This document shows positions 8,146 to 20,500 of a stretch of DNA of 64,000 bases, one piece after another. Numbering within the stretch: position 1 is the stretch's first letter; every line of letters starts with the position of its first letter. This DNA comes from Phlyctochytrium arcticum (lineage: Eukaryota > Chytridiomycota > Chytridiomycetes > Chytridiales > Chytridiaceae). The notes below the pieces were generated by a model. That model had not been told where the DNA came from and did not search any database. It saw only the letters and a program-made list of their open reading frames with translations. The position numbers and the translations under genes were made by a program. The DNA lies in contig JAHLKI010000025.1 of assembly GCA_025602905.1 (NCBI GenBank), forward strand, positions 310,001 to 374,000. Reading direction: 5' to 3'.

Positions 8146-11100
8146 CCAAATTGAGAGAGCGCGCTCAAGGTCTTTTGTTTATCAAACGACACCTCAGTCC
8201 CGATCTACAAGAACAATACAGTGCAACCAAGGATCCGACTGAACTCTGGCAACAATTATCAGCGAGATTCTTCAACCAAAAGATTATCCTGGAACCGCGT
8301 GCTATGCACGATTTCAACAACCTGCGTTTTCAAGACTTCAAATCCGTCCACGCATACAACTGTGCCCTTATGGGCATCGTCAACCGCCTTCGCCTCTGCG
8401 GAAAGATGGAGATGATAACCGATGCCAACCTAATCCAAAAGACACTCTCCACTTTTCCCAAACATTTGGTGGTATTATCCTCCCTGTACCAAAATTTGAA
8501 ATTCCCGACATATTCTGCCTTACTCGCGACCATACAAACAACCGAAGAGCGAGAAAACATTCTAATCACCAACGCCGACGTACGCCCCCCGGGAACTGCG
8601 ATGCCTTCGCTCGGCGCAAGTCCCGCTGAAGTGGAATCACACTATATTGACCGTTACGACACAAACATGACACCCCACTCGAACGGACAATTCTACCAAT
8701 ACCCCAACAATGACCACGGTCATCAGCCGGTTTATGGCGAGTCGCACTATACGCAACGTTTCGACCCCACAGGCGGTCATGGCCAAGGACACTGGCGAGG
8801 ACGTGGTCGTGGTCGCGGCCGCGGTCGCGGACAGAATCGCCCCCAAGTTACTTGTTTTGAATGCGGGATACAGGGACACCGCGGGAAGGAATGCCGAACC
8901 GCTCCGCATCTTCGACAACTATACAAACAATACGGTAAACCAGAAATCAAGGAAGCCCATTCGGTCGAAATAACCACCCCCGCTCCCATGCCGGTGCCCG
9001 AACTTGTCTACAGCAATTTCATGGACGCCTCAAACGATAACATTCCTACCCGCTCCAAAATTCATGCGGAAATTAACTCCACCCACACAGACGACGAGTA
9101 CACCGGCAACCAGGCGCTCATCGACAGCGGGACAACCCACTGCATCATCCCTCACCGGGAAATGTTTATCACCCTCAACAACGACAAAGAAATTACCCTA
9201 AAGACCATCTCGGGATCTTCTCTGGCCGAAGGATCAGGACACGCCAGACTTCAACTACCTAACGGAACAATCTGGGAAATCAACGACGCTCTCTATGCCC
9301 CTCAATCTCCCAGATTACTGGTTAGTTTCAAGGTCTTACACCAGAACAAGTTATCTATTCAAACCAAGGATGACGGGGGGAAGATGTACATGCATCTATT
9401 GCGGGAAGGGGAAATTGTAGAAACATTGAAAGGTCTCGAGAACGGCCTATACACTACAACTGTAAATGCTGTCAATAAACAATCTCACATCTATTACGCG
9501 CAAACTCAAAATGAGAATGTTTCATCACCGTCCAAAGACCTTACGATCGACAACCAATCCGCAATGTATAACCTCTGGCATGCTCGCTTCGGACATCCGG
9601 GAAAGACCATGTTCGGCCGTATCCTGAACATAGTACGAAATATGAACCTCTCCAGGCGACAATTCAACAAAGGTTTATCATTAAACTCACCATGTCGACC
9701 ATGCGCACTGGCCAAATTCTCATCTGCACCCGCCAGCTTTAAGGAACCCACTGAGGCCCCTCCGATCCTAAGTCGATTGAATATTGATATCCATGGCCCA
9801 GTATATCCTCCGTCGGGCCAATTTGAGTACTTTATGGTTTTTGGAGATTCCTCATCCCGATTGGCATATGTCGCCCTACTAGAAAACAAGGACGACGCCT
9901 TCCCCAATGCCCTACGCCATTTCATCAAACTCCGAAATTTTTACCCAGAGTACAAAATCAAAAAGATCCGGGTCGACAATGCGGGAGAACTTACATCACC
10001 ACTGATGAAAGCATACTTGGCTTCATGCGGCACGGAACTAGAGACCTGCACAGAATATGTACATCAACAGAACGGAAGTGCTGAAGCACTGATTAAAAGA
10101 GTGTCCACTACGGCTCGGGCAATGCTTCTGGGATCAAGACTACCAGCATCCGCATGGGGTCATGCCGTTTTACATGCGGTCAACGTCCTAAATTACCGGC
10201 CCTCCTCTTATATGAAGGAAAGTCCCCACCAGCTGCTCAATGGACACCCACCAAGCGTCGACCATCTTCGTGTTTTTGGAAGCGCGGTTTACGTCCCAAT
10301 CCCACCACCCAAAAGAAACAAGATGGGACCGCAACGTACACTTGGAATTTACATCGGTTATGACAGCACTTGTAAAATACGATATCTGGAACCTACATCC
10401 GGCTCGGTTTTCCACGCCCGTTTTGCCGATTGTATCTTTGACGAAACACAATTTCCCACCGTAGGAAACAAGGAGTACCTCACGGAGGATCAACGCAAAG
10501 AACGAGAGGTCCTGTTCTCCTCATCCCCTACAAGACCTACGGAATATTCTATTTCTTCAATGACCGAAAAGACAATTGCGGAGATTATCAACCTGCAAAG
10601 AATCGTGAATAACGCTCCAGACACATTCAACAACAGCGCGACAGTCATCCGTCACCCAGAATCTTTAACATCGGCTGCCATAAACGCTCCGGACCGCATC
10701 TCCACAGAACTACCTCCGGCAGTCATCACCGAACCACGCAGAAAACGTGGACGACCAATTGGCTCGAAAAACAAATATCCCCGTAAAACGTTTACACCAC
10801 CAGAAAACCGCATCACGGACGATCCGATAGTGGAAATTACCGAAACAATGGTTAATCACATCGCGGCGGCTATCAACTCCAGTACCGCCCTTATTTTTGA
10901 CAAAGACTTGGACACAGACCCACAATCGATTAAAGAAGCACGTACACGATCGGACTGGCCCAAATGGCACGACGCTATACGCGCCGAATACGATTCAATT
11001 TTGAAAAGAAACGTCCTCGGTCCTATTCAGGAAACCCCCGACGGATTCGACCCAGTAGGATGTCGAGTAGTATTACACCTCAAACGCAATGCAGACGGTG

Positions 11101-12557
11101 AAGTTGTACGACACAAAGCAAGAGTCGTAGCCAAAGGATACGCTCAACGCTACGGCATTGATTTTACGGAAACATATGCTCCAGTTCTCGACGCAGTATT
11201 CTTCCATTTCCTTCTCGGATTTGCTGCTAGTGAGAAATTGATGATGCACCTGATGGATGTAGTCACCGCATTCCTATATGGAAAAATGGACAAGGAACTT
11301 TACATGCGAGTCCCAGAAAATCTGTATGGAACGGACACTGCACAACAAATGGCACAATTCGAAAATCCCTCCGTTAGGGTGAACCAAGCCCTGTATGGCT
11401 TCAAACAGTCCGGCATGCTGTGGTACCAAAGATTGAACCGTTTTTTACTCGACAAAGGTTTCGAGACGGAGGCCCGCTGCCCCTGCATATTCATAAAGAG
11501 AGCGGGACCCGAAGTCGCCGTAGTTGCAGTTTACGTAGATGATCTAAATATCATCGGCACAGAAAGTGCTATCTCTGACACACGTAGAAGCCTTGCAAAT
11601 GAGTTTGAAATGAAAGATCTCGGTCAGACCACTTACTGTTTAGGCTTACAGATCGAACATATCTCAACCAGCCCCGAAGGCCCTGGCATTTTCTTACACC
11701 AAACGGGTTATATCACACAGCTTTTGAAACGTTTTTCAATGGACGCGGCAAATCCATCAAATACACCAATGGAAGTACGCAGCTTAACCCACGACAAAGA
11801 CATCTTCCGTCCAAGAGAAGCAACAGAAGCACCGTTAAACGCTGCAGTCCCATACTCCTCAGCAGTCGGAGCCCTGATGTATCTAGCAAACCAAGCTCGA
11901 CCTGATATTGCTTTCGCGGTAAACCTCTTGGCTCGATACACAAAAGACCCTACTGAACAACATTGGGTCGGCGTCAAGCGCATCATGAAATATCTGAAAG
12001 GAACAACCGATTTTGGCGTATTTTTCCCACGCAAATCAAACCAGATGCTGACCGGCTACACCGACGCCGGGTACCAATCGGATCCCCACACCGGCAAGTC
12101 TCAGACCGGATATGTATACCTGTTCGGGGGAACCGCAATCAGCTGGAAATCAAGCAAGCAAACCATGGTAACGACATCGACAAATCACTCGGAACTGATC
12201 GCGATGTACGAAGCAGCCAGAGAGGCCGTCGCCCTTCGTCGAGCTCTGAAATTCATTACCACTAAGACTGCTCGCATTACCACAATATTCGATGAACCAA
12301 CTATCTTATACGGGGACAACGCCGCTTGCATTAGCCAAATCGAAAAAGGATACACAAACTGCTCGCAAACCCGCCACATAGACCCAAAATATTTCTACGC
12401 ACACAAAACCAATCACGTCGACATTGAAGTCACCAAGATCGCATCAGTCGACAATGTAGCCGATATACTGACCAAGGCACTCGGCCCTACCACCCATTGG
12501 CACCTCCTCCCCAAACTCGGACTGCGCAGTCACCGGACTCTAGACAACACAGCCTGA
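8146..12557 (+). pseudogene. 5'-truncated duplicate of Copia A Gag-Pol
   Basis: Open frame of about 1468 residues matching Copia A from its residue about 59 onward, with the protease DSG, integrase, YVDD reverse transcriptase and RNase H motifs all intact. It has no 5' LTR, primer-binding site or original ATG; the frame opens at the junction with the inverted insertion. The Gag Arg/Gly stretch has Arg where copy 1 has Cys. It could supply protein only if transcribed from elsewhere, so it is treated as a non-autonomous duplicate. Confidence 0.9.
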
Positions 12558-12644
12558 TTCGGTTCGGGGGGAGTACACGGCATACTACAACAACTCATCT
12601 GAGTCTTGCAACTACTGAACTACAGTTCAGCCTTTGAGGGGGAG

Positions 12645-12819
12645 TGTTGTGACTCAGCTTTCCAGTTGTCAGCACGCGTCTGTTACCTCAGCAAGGTCTT
12701 CTATAACTCCGACGCGTAGCTTCCATGATGTGTAATGCCTTGTATATAATGTGGTCGTTGGCTCACCCCGCACCAACTCTCTAGTCTTTGATAGTATACA
12801 TTGAGTTCACTTTACAACA
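12645..12819 (+). repeat. Duplicated Copia A 3' LTR
   Basis: Same 175-bp LTR as 6808-6982 with the same polypurine tract and the same right flank (ATTTTAGAATT). It arose by segmental duplication rather than by a separate retrotransposition. Confidence 0.9.
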
Positions 12820-13129
12820 ATTTTAGAATTTATAGCCGATTATATTAAGTATCTTGCAGAATGCGATAGGAAAAACTTGGCTCACTCCAACTCATAGCCT
12901 TTATTATATAAGGGCCCCGGGCTGCGCTGCGGGGATTAGCTCTGGTATATGATGGTTAATGCAATGCTAACGGGGGAATGGAGTGTACGAGGAAGTTATC
13001 ATATTAGCGAAAATAAACAAACAGACATGAACGAACAAATTGTCCAGAAAAACGTCATAACAAGTAATACAAACTGGAAGCAAGGAAAGTTATAAAACGA
13101 TGAAGAATGGCACTGTCAAAGTAAGGAGG

Positions 13130-14089
13130 CTAATCATAATAATTGCGCAGGCGGTTGTGGGTTGAGAGAGGGGCGTCGTCGTCGTCGTCGTCTGATTCAT
13201 GATCGAGCCGCACGACAGGCGACGGGTTATTGGAGCTCCTAGCCATGGAGAAACTGTCGTAAAGCTTTCGAGCCTTGGCAGGCGGGGTATCCGGGGTATT
13301 GTAAACGTCGGCAACAGCAGCAACTTTGGACTTGGGAGGTCGACCACGCCGTTTGCCGCTGGCAGTTAGGGTTGACTTTGGGGCTGGGGGTAAGGGGTGT
13401 ATGACTGGTTGGGGCTCCGATTGAACCAAGAAGATGGTGCGCGATGGGGGGGTGGCAACTCCAGAGGACGACGAACATGGCGAAGAGAGAGAGGTGGAAG
13501 AGGTTGCGGTTGCAACCGGCCCGGTAGGCTTCCGGCCCCAAATGTTCGCAGCTTTAGAGGAAACAGCGGTGGTTGAGGTTGAGGGCAACTTTCCGGTGCC
13601 GCCGTTAGTGTAAAAGTTGGTGAAGGCGATTTCCCCGAGAGAAATCAGCTCACCGACCACCTCGACAACGGTATTTTGGCGGAGAACATTGGCTCTTGGT
13701 CCCCAACCTCCGGGATGGGTAACTGTGACGGGCCTGAAGGACTCAACGTTGTTTCGATAGACGCGGAATAACACCTTAGCGGACTCCTTCTGCGTGGAGT
13801 GTACGAGTCCGGTGCAACAAACTTGTGCAGGGAAAGGTTCAGCATCGTCGTGGAGGCGGTGGAGAGTATAGATTTGTAATTCGTCAGTTGTGGGATCGAG
13901 GACCGCAGCAACACAGAAGTAGCAGGCATCGAGGACAGGTTCTTCGATACGGTTTTGCTTAACCCACACGGATGCGGGGAGATGGAGTATGTCGCCACCT
14001 ACGATGGGGACCACGAGTTGGACATCGAACTTGTACTTGTCCAACGGAGTAAGCTCGACGACTTTGACGATTGAAGTGATGATGAGCAT
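13130..14089 (-). CDS. Helitron H1 accessory protein with AT-hook, possible OB-fold
   Basis: A 319-residue frame oriented away from the Rep-helicase gene, whose start lies 890 bp beyond this ATG. The N-terminal about 160 residues are hydrophobic and beta-rich (VKVVELTPLDKYKFDVQLV, then VEVVGELISLGEIAF) and suggest an OB-fold/RPA-like ssDNA-binding domain; this is a pattern-based guess, not a firm match. The C-terminal half is Ser/Thr/Pro-rich, carries a canonical AT-hook KRRGRPPKSK and ends with an Asp run. RPA-like accessory genes are known in some Helitrons and Helentrons, which fits the position. Its C-terminal half is duplicated at 7293-7750. Start chosen as the first ATG of the frame. 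Confidence 0.55.
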   Translation of the reverse strand: MLIITSIVKVVELTPLDKYKFDVQLVVPIVGGDILHLPASVWVKQNRIEEPVLDACYFCVAAVLDPTTDELQIYTLHRLHDDAEPFPAQVCCTGLVHSTQKESAKVLFRVYRNNVESFRPVTVTHPGGWGPRANVLRQNTVVEVVGELISLGEIAFTNFYTNGGTGKLPSTSTTAVSSKAANIWGRKPTGPVATATSSTSLSSPCSSSSGVATPPSRTIFLVQSEPQPVIHPLPPAPKSTLTASGKRRGRPPKSKVAAVADVYNTPDTPPAKARKLYDSFSMARSSNNPSPVVRLDHESDDDDDDAPLSTHNRLRNYYD

Positions 14090-14979
14090 TATGATGGCGT
14101 TGACGGTATGGAAGAGGGAGAAGGGAGTTTGGAATGGCGCTCTTTATGTAGTGAGAGAGGGAGAGGGGCGGAGATAGCAGAATCGGTTTGAACGACCTAC
14201 AAAGCCCAATGGGTAAGAAGGGAAATGCAATGTTTGGCCAAGGTCGCTATGTCCAATCTATTATTGGGGAGGACATGTGAGCACAAACATGAACAAACAG
14301 CACAGAACGGTCTGGAATGGAGCGGATCCTCATAAGATAGAGGCCATTACAGCCTTCGGCCAATGGTCCCATTGTAGGCAGGAGGGGAAATGCAAGTTTT
14401 GCAAAGGTTACATTGTCGACTGATCTTAATTGAAACGAAAGTGACTATTTACGGCAAGAGCCACGGATGCAAATTAAGGTTGTTTTTCGTCACAAATAAT
14501 GAAGCAAACAAGTAACAAGCAGCAAAATATGGTAAGATAAACCTTAAAAAAATGGCAGGTACGAGCTGGAACACCAGAGAACATGAATAAGATCGAATAT
14601 ATAAGAGGAATATAAATATGAATGCCCTTGTGGAGTACTGTAAGATTGGAAGAGGTACAGAAAGGCCCCATAATTGATACAATTGACATAAGTAGCTGTT
14701 ATTGCAAGGACGATACAGTGAAGACAACGTAATAAACAATAAGTAAATCGGTTAAGCAGAATGCCGCGGAAGCCCAAGGCACGCGCGCAAAGGAACAATC
14801 CAATGTGAGTGTAGTACATGTAAGCAAGATCCACATCATAGCAGCTAAATGAGTATGATGTTAGTTCGCGTCCTTCAGAAGAGGAATGTGCGCGGCATCG
14901 TCTGCATCGAAATCAGGCGCGACAAAAGCAACGTAAGAACCATGCACCCCAATTTTACACCCCCGATGAACTGGCGACA
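14090..14979. other. Intergenic region of Helitron H1
   Basis: About 890 bp between the divergently oriented accessory and Rep-helicase genes. It is AT-richer than the genes, with a purine-rich stretch near 14110-14170, and would hold promoters for both. I see no convincing gene or defined motif in it. Confidence 0.4.
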
Positions 14980-17530
14980 ATGGAGGATAACCCCATCCTC
15001 GGCCCAATAACATCAGAAACCTTGAAGAGGGTGTACAAAGACACAAAGGCGGCGATGTCGGATGCCAATATGTATGAAGAAGTATGCGCAGTTTGCGGGG
15101 CACTGGCCACTCAGTCGCATATCACGAAGATATCACTGCAGTCACCACATGTTCCAATCAGTGCGATGCGTTCTCGACTACGCTGCCCGGAAGATGTCCC
15201 ACAACGACTCGCAGATGAATATGATGTCAGCGATTTAGACACGCGGTTCACAGGAATTATGCTATCACGCAGCGGTTTCTCCTCCAATGGATCCGCAGGA
15301 ACGTCCGATATGAAGATGCACTTCTGCCACCCGTGCCTGGAATCTTTACAGCGTCCAGCGGAAACACCACGACGCTTTGCCATTGCGAATGGGAACTTTG
15401 TGGGATCCCTGCCGGACGAACTCTTCGAGCGAGCGACAATGGTTGATTTCAGCATGGCGGCCCCTGCGCAGTGCGCGCATTACATTGCAGTCGTTTACGG
15501 AGGAAGTTTTAATAGATTGAAAGGACACTCGTATGCAATGTTGGCCGATCCTGCACCCCCAGCACTTCTTCTTCCCAGAGATATGGCACCGACCGGAGAC
15601 ATATTCGTTACGACTGTTGGTGCGTTCACCAAGGAAGAGTCGATCCGTGTCGCAAAGGAGTATCGCGGTGATCGGGAGACCATATACTCTCTCCTATCAT
15701 TCTATAAAGAGCACAACAGAATACACGAGCACATCACGGTCGACAGCTCCTTACCGGATAAGGTCTTTGAGGAAGCCACCATCATCACCAATATTTCGAA
15801 CGACGACCCGGAGTACGCTGAGATATCAGCAACTCTACAAGCGTCTACCAGTACTCATCGCGTGCCTTCAACACCTGAAAGTGAAAACTACGTGAGCGCG
15901 GAAGTCCAAATGGAAAGCGAAACATCACTTATCATCCAAAGTCGAACGGACGAAAGCAATGGAACCCAAGTAAAACGAGTAATTCAGCTCCTTGTGGATC
16001 ATCAGGACCCCTACCGTGTACTCATGAAAAGGTCAACAACGTTTGTATCAGACGACGACCCCGAATCCTGGTACTTGCGGATCCCGGAACTTCTGTCATA
16101 CGGTCGAGGAGGACCAAGTGAAAGACGAAAGAATCCGATATCCCTCGAAGAATGGATAGCCTATGTACTCAGGCTTCCCAAGCAGCGATTTGCCAAGCAT
16201 CCAGCATTCATATTGATGGCATTCAACATTGCGGCAAGGACGCGAGCTCGATCGTCAGTATATCTCCGATGTCGTTTGTCGCCCAAAACGGCCGAATTAG
16301 CAGCTACAGTTACGGTGGAGGAAATCCAACGCTACGCCGAACGGGAAGCAGCGAGGACGGAAGCTGCCAGGCGCTCCTTGCCGGTGGCAAATGTAGCACC
16401 CGTGGGCGCAGGAGTTTTGGCGTTGCAGAATGGTGTTCAGGCTGGCATGAGTTCGTACTGGGGTTCTAATGAAGAGCGAGTCGCCGCCATGAATCGTTTG
16501 AACGCGTACACGAATACGCTGGGTCTACCGAACATTTTCTTCACCGTCACACCTGACTCAATGAATTCTTTTCGGGTTGTGCAGTATAGCCAGTACGAAG
16601 GTGCAGACAGGGCGGTGTCGGGAATCAATAAGCGCATTAAAGCAATGTCACGAGAGGAACGGAAGGCGGAGGTTGGCAAGAACCCAATGGCGGTCGCAAG
16701 GCACTTCGAACGCGTCATTGATGTCATTATTTCTGAATTCCTGGGATGGGATACTGCGAAGCAACAGCCGAAACGAGGCGGAGGGGCTTTAGGGGTGATA
16801 AAGGCGTTTTCGGGAGCAGTGGAGACGCAAGGGTCTGGAAATCTTCATGCCCATTTCTTACTATGGGTATATAATCTTCCCTCAACGACGCAGCGATACA
16901 TGGCACTAGCCAGCGGCCCAACAGCATCAATAAGCCTTCAGCAAATAGCGGATTATGCCGCATCTGTGGTCAGCAGCACATCACGGATTCCACTACATCC
17001 TTTCTGTCCTTCATGCACGTCACCGCTCGAGTTCCAACCAATTCCACTACGAGCATATCGTCGGGCGCGTGCGAACTGGTCGGCACCGGTATCAGCAATA
17101 TGTGTCGGGTGCGGGGAAAGTATGTCGGATAGCGATGTAGCAAGCAACTCTGCTGAATATTTTGCGACACGGAGCGGCATTTTGAGCGTGGATCTGTGGA
17201 CACAGACGGATGTTGATTATGCAAACTGCACTTGGGATCCTGTTCCATTAGAGTCTATTATTGAACCACGATGTGCAAAAGATGTACTCAACTTTGAGAA
17301 GAGTCTGTTCGCGTATCAAGAGCATTCGTGGAAACACGCTCGGAGTTGCTACAAAAAGAGTGTCCGCACCCACAGTGGTACCTATTGTCGGTTCTTGAAA
17401 CCAGAGAACCCAGTTGCCAGCACGCAAGTTTCAGCCATGACAGTCTCATTTCAACGCCAGAATGGGTCGCTGTATTTGAACAACTACAATCCATTGTTTG
17501 CCGGCACGTTTCGTTTTAACCACGACTGTT
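14980..17530 (+). CDS. Helitron H1 Rep (HUH endonuclease) portion
   Basis: N-terminal two-thirds of a Helitron transposase. Residues about 20-330 hold Cys pairs (CAVCGAL, FCHPCLESL) in a region resembling the DUF6570 domain found at the N-terminus of fungal Helitron proteins. Helitron_like_N features follow (NRLNAYTNTLGLPNIFFTVTP), then the HUH motif as NLHAHFLLWV near residue 621. Next come a zinc-binding stretch (HPFCPSC ... CVGCGES) and YLNNYNPLFAG before the tyrosine region. The frame loses register near 17527: the expected continuation LGGEAADIKQYVLKYTYK is in another frame, which begins at 17529. The original frame runs on as non-homologous residues to 17712. One indel or sequencing error, rather than an intron, explains this best. 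Confidence 0.88.
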
Positions 17531-20500
17531 GCTGGGAGGGGAAGCGGCCGATATCAAGCAGTATGTCCTTAAATACACGTATAAACCACAAGTTCAATTC
17601 GAGCAGATTCACACAATCTACTTATCTGCGCATCGCAAAAGTCAGCAACGGGAGAACAACTCCGTGGATGGTGAAGAGACTCCTGCATGGACCAAAGGGT
17701 TTCGTCGCATGAAACGGCAGGTCACGGAATTGACCGCCAAGATGGAAGTGACGTCCACGATGGCAGCGCTCTATCGTCTCCGGAAGTCGGCATTCTACGA
17801 GTCGCACGATGTTGAAAACCTGTACATAAAATCGATCATTAACGCAATGACACTTGAGGGAGAAGTAGATGTGGTCTTTGGGCGGGGAGCTGATGGCGCG
17901 GACGATGAAGATGCGGGCATCGGTGAAGAAGAAAGCATGGGAGATAACAGTATAGGCCCCGCGAAGAAATTGATAGCCGTCAACAAAGGGAGCGACTACT
18001 TGGGCCGACCTGCATCCAACGACTTTGAGAGTATGTGTCTATACTCCTTCACTGCCGAGTACATGAAACGTAAGACCAAGAACGTGGCAGGAACGCACGA
18101 GTTCATACAAGGGCACTCACAACAGAGATCGCACCGATTGGAGAAGCGCAAGAAGACGGTGTTTGTCAATGTAGTTACGAAGCGAATAGCTGATTTGACA
18201 AGGGATGATGTGACCGAGACCGAACGTGAGCGCACGTTCCAAATACTTCTGTTTCTCTTCAAACCGTATCGGACGTTAGCGTGTTTGAAGACTTCCAGCA
18301 GCTGGGAACAATCATTTTACGACTATACGGCACTTGACGACGGTTCCGCCAACTTTTTAGCGCTAGGACGATTCCTGCGCAACACGGAGGACCACTACCT
18401 CGGTAAAAGACGTGCAGCGGAGCAGGGGCGTCGCAACAGAGACGCCGAATTGCGCGAAAACCATCCCGAACTTCCCGTGATATTGAGGACATCAGACGAA
18501 ACGGAATGCATGGATGGGGATGACAGCGTCTCGGAGACATCGGACACGTCCAGTGAGGCGAGTTACGAAGATTTTTACCCAGAGGACGACGAGGAACCCA
18601 TGACGGATTTGAGGGACGTGCCTTGCACTCAAGAAGCCATGGCGTTCGCTACAACATTGGGATCGGTACCGACGTGGCAAACAGAGATCGGGCATGTCAG
18701 CAATCTTCACGAATTTGATGCAGCGGCCAACGAGGTGGAACATCCCGTCACTACGGAGAACGCCATGCCTGACCGACGGGCACGAATTTATGCACTGTTT
18801 CCAACGATGGCGACTCAAATTGAACACTATGAATGCTGCTTGGGAGATTCGGAATGGAGAGAGGCGCATGCAAACTCGCCCAACGCACAGGTGGACGAAT
18901 TCCCAACCATTGCACAAGTATTGCAACATTTCGGATTGACCAAAGAGCAGCACCGTATCTTCGTTCTGTTTGCGGCAGGCTTGATATTCGCATTTGCAGC
19001 AGAAGATGATGTGTCTCTAAGCAAATCGAGAGGGACCAACGGCAGTTCATGTCGTGTGACAGCATCTATGTGGGGGCAGGCAGGTACCGGCAAAAGCTTT
19101 ATTCTCAAAGCACTTCTTCACTTGGCAAGAAGCTGGGGGCGGCCTGATGCAGTGATGACAACTGCACCGACAGGGATGGCAGGCGCAAACGCGGGGGGAG
19201 TACATCTACACAAAATGTTTAACTGGACTACCATATGTACACGTCGCACACGAGTCACTCCTACCGAAATACTCCGATTTGCACCTTTGAAATTACTGAT
19301 TGTTGATGAGACAACACTTCTCAGTAAGCAGTATGTCGCGTTGCTAGAAGAAACCCTGAAGATGGTGATGGATAAACCGCACTTGGAGATGGGTGGAGTG
19401 TCGATACTTATCTGTGGGAATTGGTACCAGTTATCAGCATGGTCAGGAACTAAACTATACACCCGATTGAAGGCTTCGGATGCAGCCAGAATAGCAACGG
19501 GCCATCGGATATATCACGGAATTCGTAATGTCTTCTTTTTGACCCGGAACATGCGACAAGGCGCACAAACTCCGTATGCGAAACTGATGACCAACATGCG
19601 AACCGGTCACTTAAGCAAGGACGACATAGCACTGCTTAACGGACAAGTGTTGACGCCAGGAGAACGACCAATTGTGAATGATACGGAGCTTTTTCGACCA
19701 ATTCTTACAACAGCCAACTTCCATCGCGTTGCATTTAACAGGGGTTGCATAGAGAAATTCGCGCTCGGACGGCAGGAGGTCGTGTATCGATTCAGCGCTG
19801 TCGTAAAAGCAACGCGAAAAGGAAATGTGACGGCAGAAGAGAGGTGGAGTTTGCGAAAGTTGCCAGATACATCAACAGGTTCATTGGCCATGACGCTGGA
19901 TCTGTGTGTTGGAGCTCCGGTGCAAATCACTAAGAACGTGGATCACAGAAGAAAATTGCTGAATGGAGCGCTCGGTAAGGTAGTAAAAATTCAGTTAAAC
20001 GATGCGGGCACATTGACAGAGTCGACACTTGGTAACGGAACACGCCTTTTGATCTCCGACAAATTGCCGGACATAGTTTTCGTGGCGCTGAAAAATCACG
20101 AAAATGTTCAACTACAACCAGGTCTACCGCGCGGCGTAGTGGGGATCCGTCCGTTTCAAGCAACCAGTGCAGTGCAAGTGAAGCTACCCCACCGCAGTTT
20201 CAAGATTCGCATCACCCAGCTGCCTTTTGTGTTAGCGTTTTCTTTGACTGTCGACAAAATCCAAGGACTTACCGTACCTGGCGTCGTATTAGCACCGCTA
20301 CTGACACCACTTCGGAAAAGTCCGCAGCGCGCCTCTATGTACGTTGGTTGGTCACGGGGAACGACACTGGAAGGACCCATGGCGACTCGAATATTACAGC
20401 CGCTGACTGCTGCCGACATAGAATACTTCAAACCAAGTCCCGAAATTGTCAAAGAGCTAGAGCGATTAAAACGACTAGCAGGTCAGACGGACGTTAGGAT

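Larger units (their letters stand above)
8146..13587 (+). repeat. 5.44-kb segmental duplication, copy 2
   Basis: Direct repeat of 2309-7750 at offset 5837. After 13587 the sequence continues into the rest of the accessory gene, so this copy retains the original right-hand context while copy 1 retains the original left-hand context. Confidence 0.93.

Noticed and set aside
8151..12557. Independent second Copia A insertion
   Set aside because: It lacks a 5' LTR, and both its 3' LTR and right flank are identical to copy 1 at a fixed offset, so it arose by segmental duplication.
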